Shown: positions 5,539-5,626 of the stretch, in pieces
Layout: the number at the start of each line of letters is the position of its first letter
How positions within the stretch are numbered: the stretch's first letter is position 1
Source: JAFNAG01 sp964353465
GTDB taxonomy: Bacteria; Acidobacteriota; UBA6911
Direction of reading: 5' to 3'
NCBI GenBank assembly: GCA_964353465.1
Contig: CAYGWQ010000350.1
Location: 1-5,626, forward strand
DNA: 5,626 bases
The notes under the pieces: model-generated
Told to the model about the DNA's origin: nothing
Databases searched by the model: none
Seen by the model: the letters and a program-made list of their open reading frames with translations, nothing else
Made by a program: the position numbers and the translations under genes

Positions 5539-5626
5539 ATGTCATCGCATTCCGGCAAAAAAGCGATGCATAATCGCGGTTTGAGGGATATATTGGCGTT
5601 ACTTGCCGGTTTAACATGCCGCCGGT
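5539..5626 (+). CDS. Possible start of an unknown gene, cut by the window edge
   Basis: An ATG at 5539 lies 6 nt after AGGA and opens 29 codons without a stop to the end of the window. The product begins MSSHSGKKAMHNRGLRDILA and continues into a short hydrophobic run (LALLAGLT) and then CRR. A second ATG at 5566 lacks a comparable ribosome site. A basic head followed by a hydrophobic stretch would fit the start of an exported or membrane protein, but the visible part is too short to name a family. It would be divergent to the PH-domain gene. The competing reading is that this DNA holds a leftward terminator (5557-5577). Confidence 0.3.
   Translation, partial: MSSHSGKKAMHNRGLRDILALLAGLTCRR
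5557..5577 (-). terminator. Weak candidate rho-independent terminator, leftward
   Basis: On the minus strand GCGAT-TATGC-ATCGC forms a 5-bp stem with a 5-nt loop and is followed at once by T6 (A6 at 5557-5562 on the plus strand). It could end a leftward gene entering from the right. The stem is short, and a minus-strand frame stays open through it to a TAG at 5518-5516, so it may be accidental. Confidence 0.25.

Overview
The window looks like a bacterial chromosome segment of moderately high GC. It reads most like an uncultured soil or sediment Acidobacteriota (Solibacter- or Vicinamibacter-like). The hints are a carboxypeptidase-regulatory-like N-terminal fold on a secreted protein, a pair of exported M24 and M14 peptidases, a glycine-rich insertion in the M14 enzyme, and GGAC-periodic intergenic DNA. 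This placement is an inference from gene style; there is no marker gene here. I see no rRNA, tRNA, CRISPR array, transposase or integrase.

Layout, left to right. (1) 1-632 (+): the 3' part of a probably exported protein, with a carboxypeptidase-regulatory-like beta domain followed by a domain I do not recognise. (2) 770-1012 (+): a small DUF4926 protein, best started at a GTG behind a perfect Shine-Dalgarno. (3) 1013-1428: a convergent intergenic region filled almost end to end by a nested inverted-repeat structure (about 1023-1421). An outer imperfect pair encloses two side-by-side inner inverted repeats. (4) 1429-4609 (-): a two-gene operon, an exported Xaa-Pro aminopeptidase-like M24 enzyme followed 22 bp later by an exported M14 zinc carboxypeptidase. 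A candidate sigma70 promoter lies just upstream. (5) 4798-5286 (-): a two-helix membrane protein with a bacterial PH domain. (6) 5287-5626: mostly non-coding, with a C9 tract, and at the right edge a possible start of a rightward gene or, alternatively, a terminator for a leftward one.

The functional core is the peptidase operon. Both products have signal peptides ending in A|Q and keep all the metal ligands that can be checked. They probably act together outside the cytoplasm, one trimming from the N-terminus next to proline and the other acting on the C-terminal side of peptides, to degrade exogenous protein.

The most unusual item is the roughly 400-bp nested inverted-repeat element between the convergent genes. 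It encodes no convincing protein, has at least three levels of inverted symmetry, and could be a MITE-like non-autonomous element or a structured dispersed repeat. Copy number and mobility cannot be judged from one copy.
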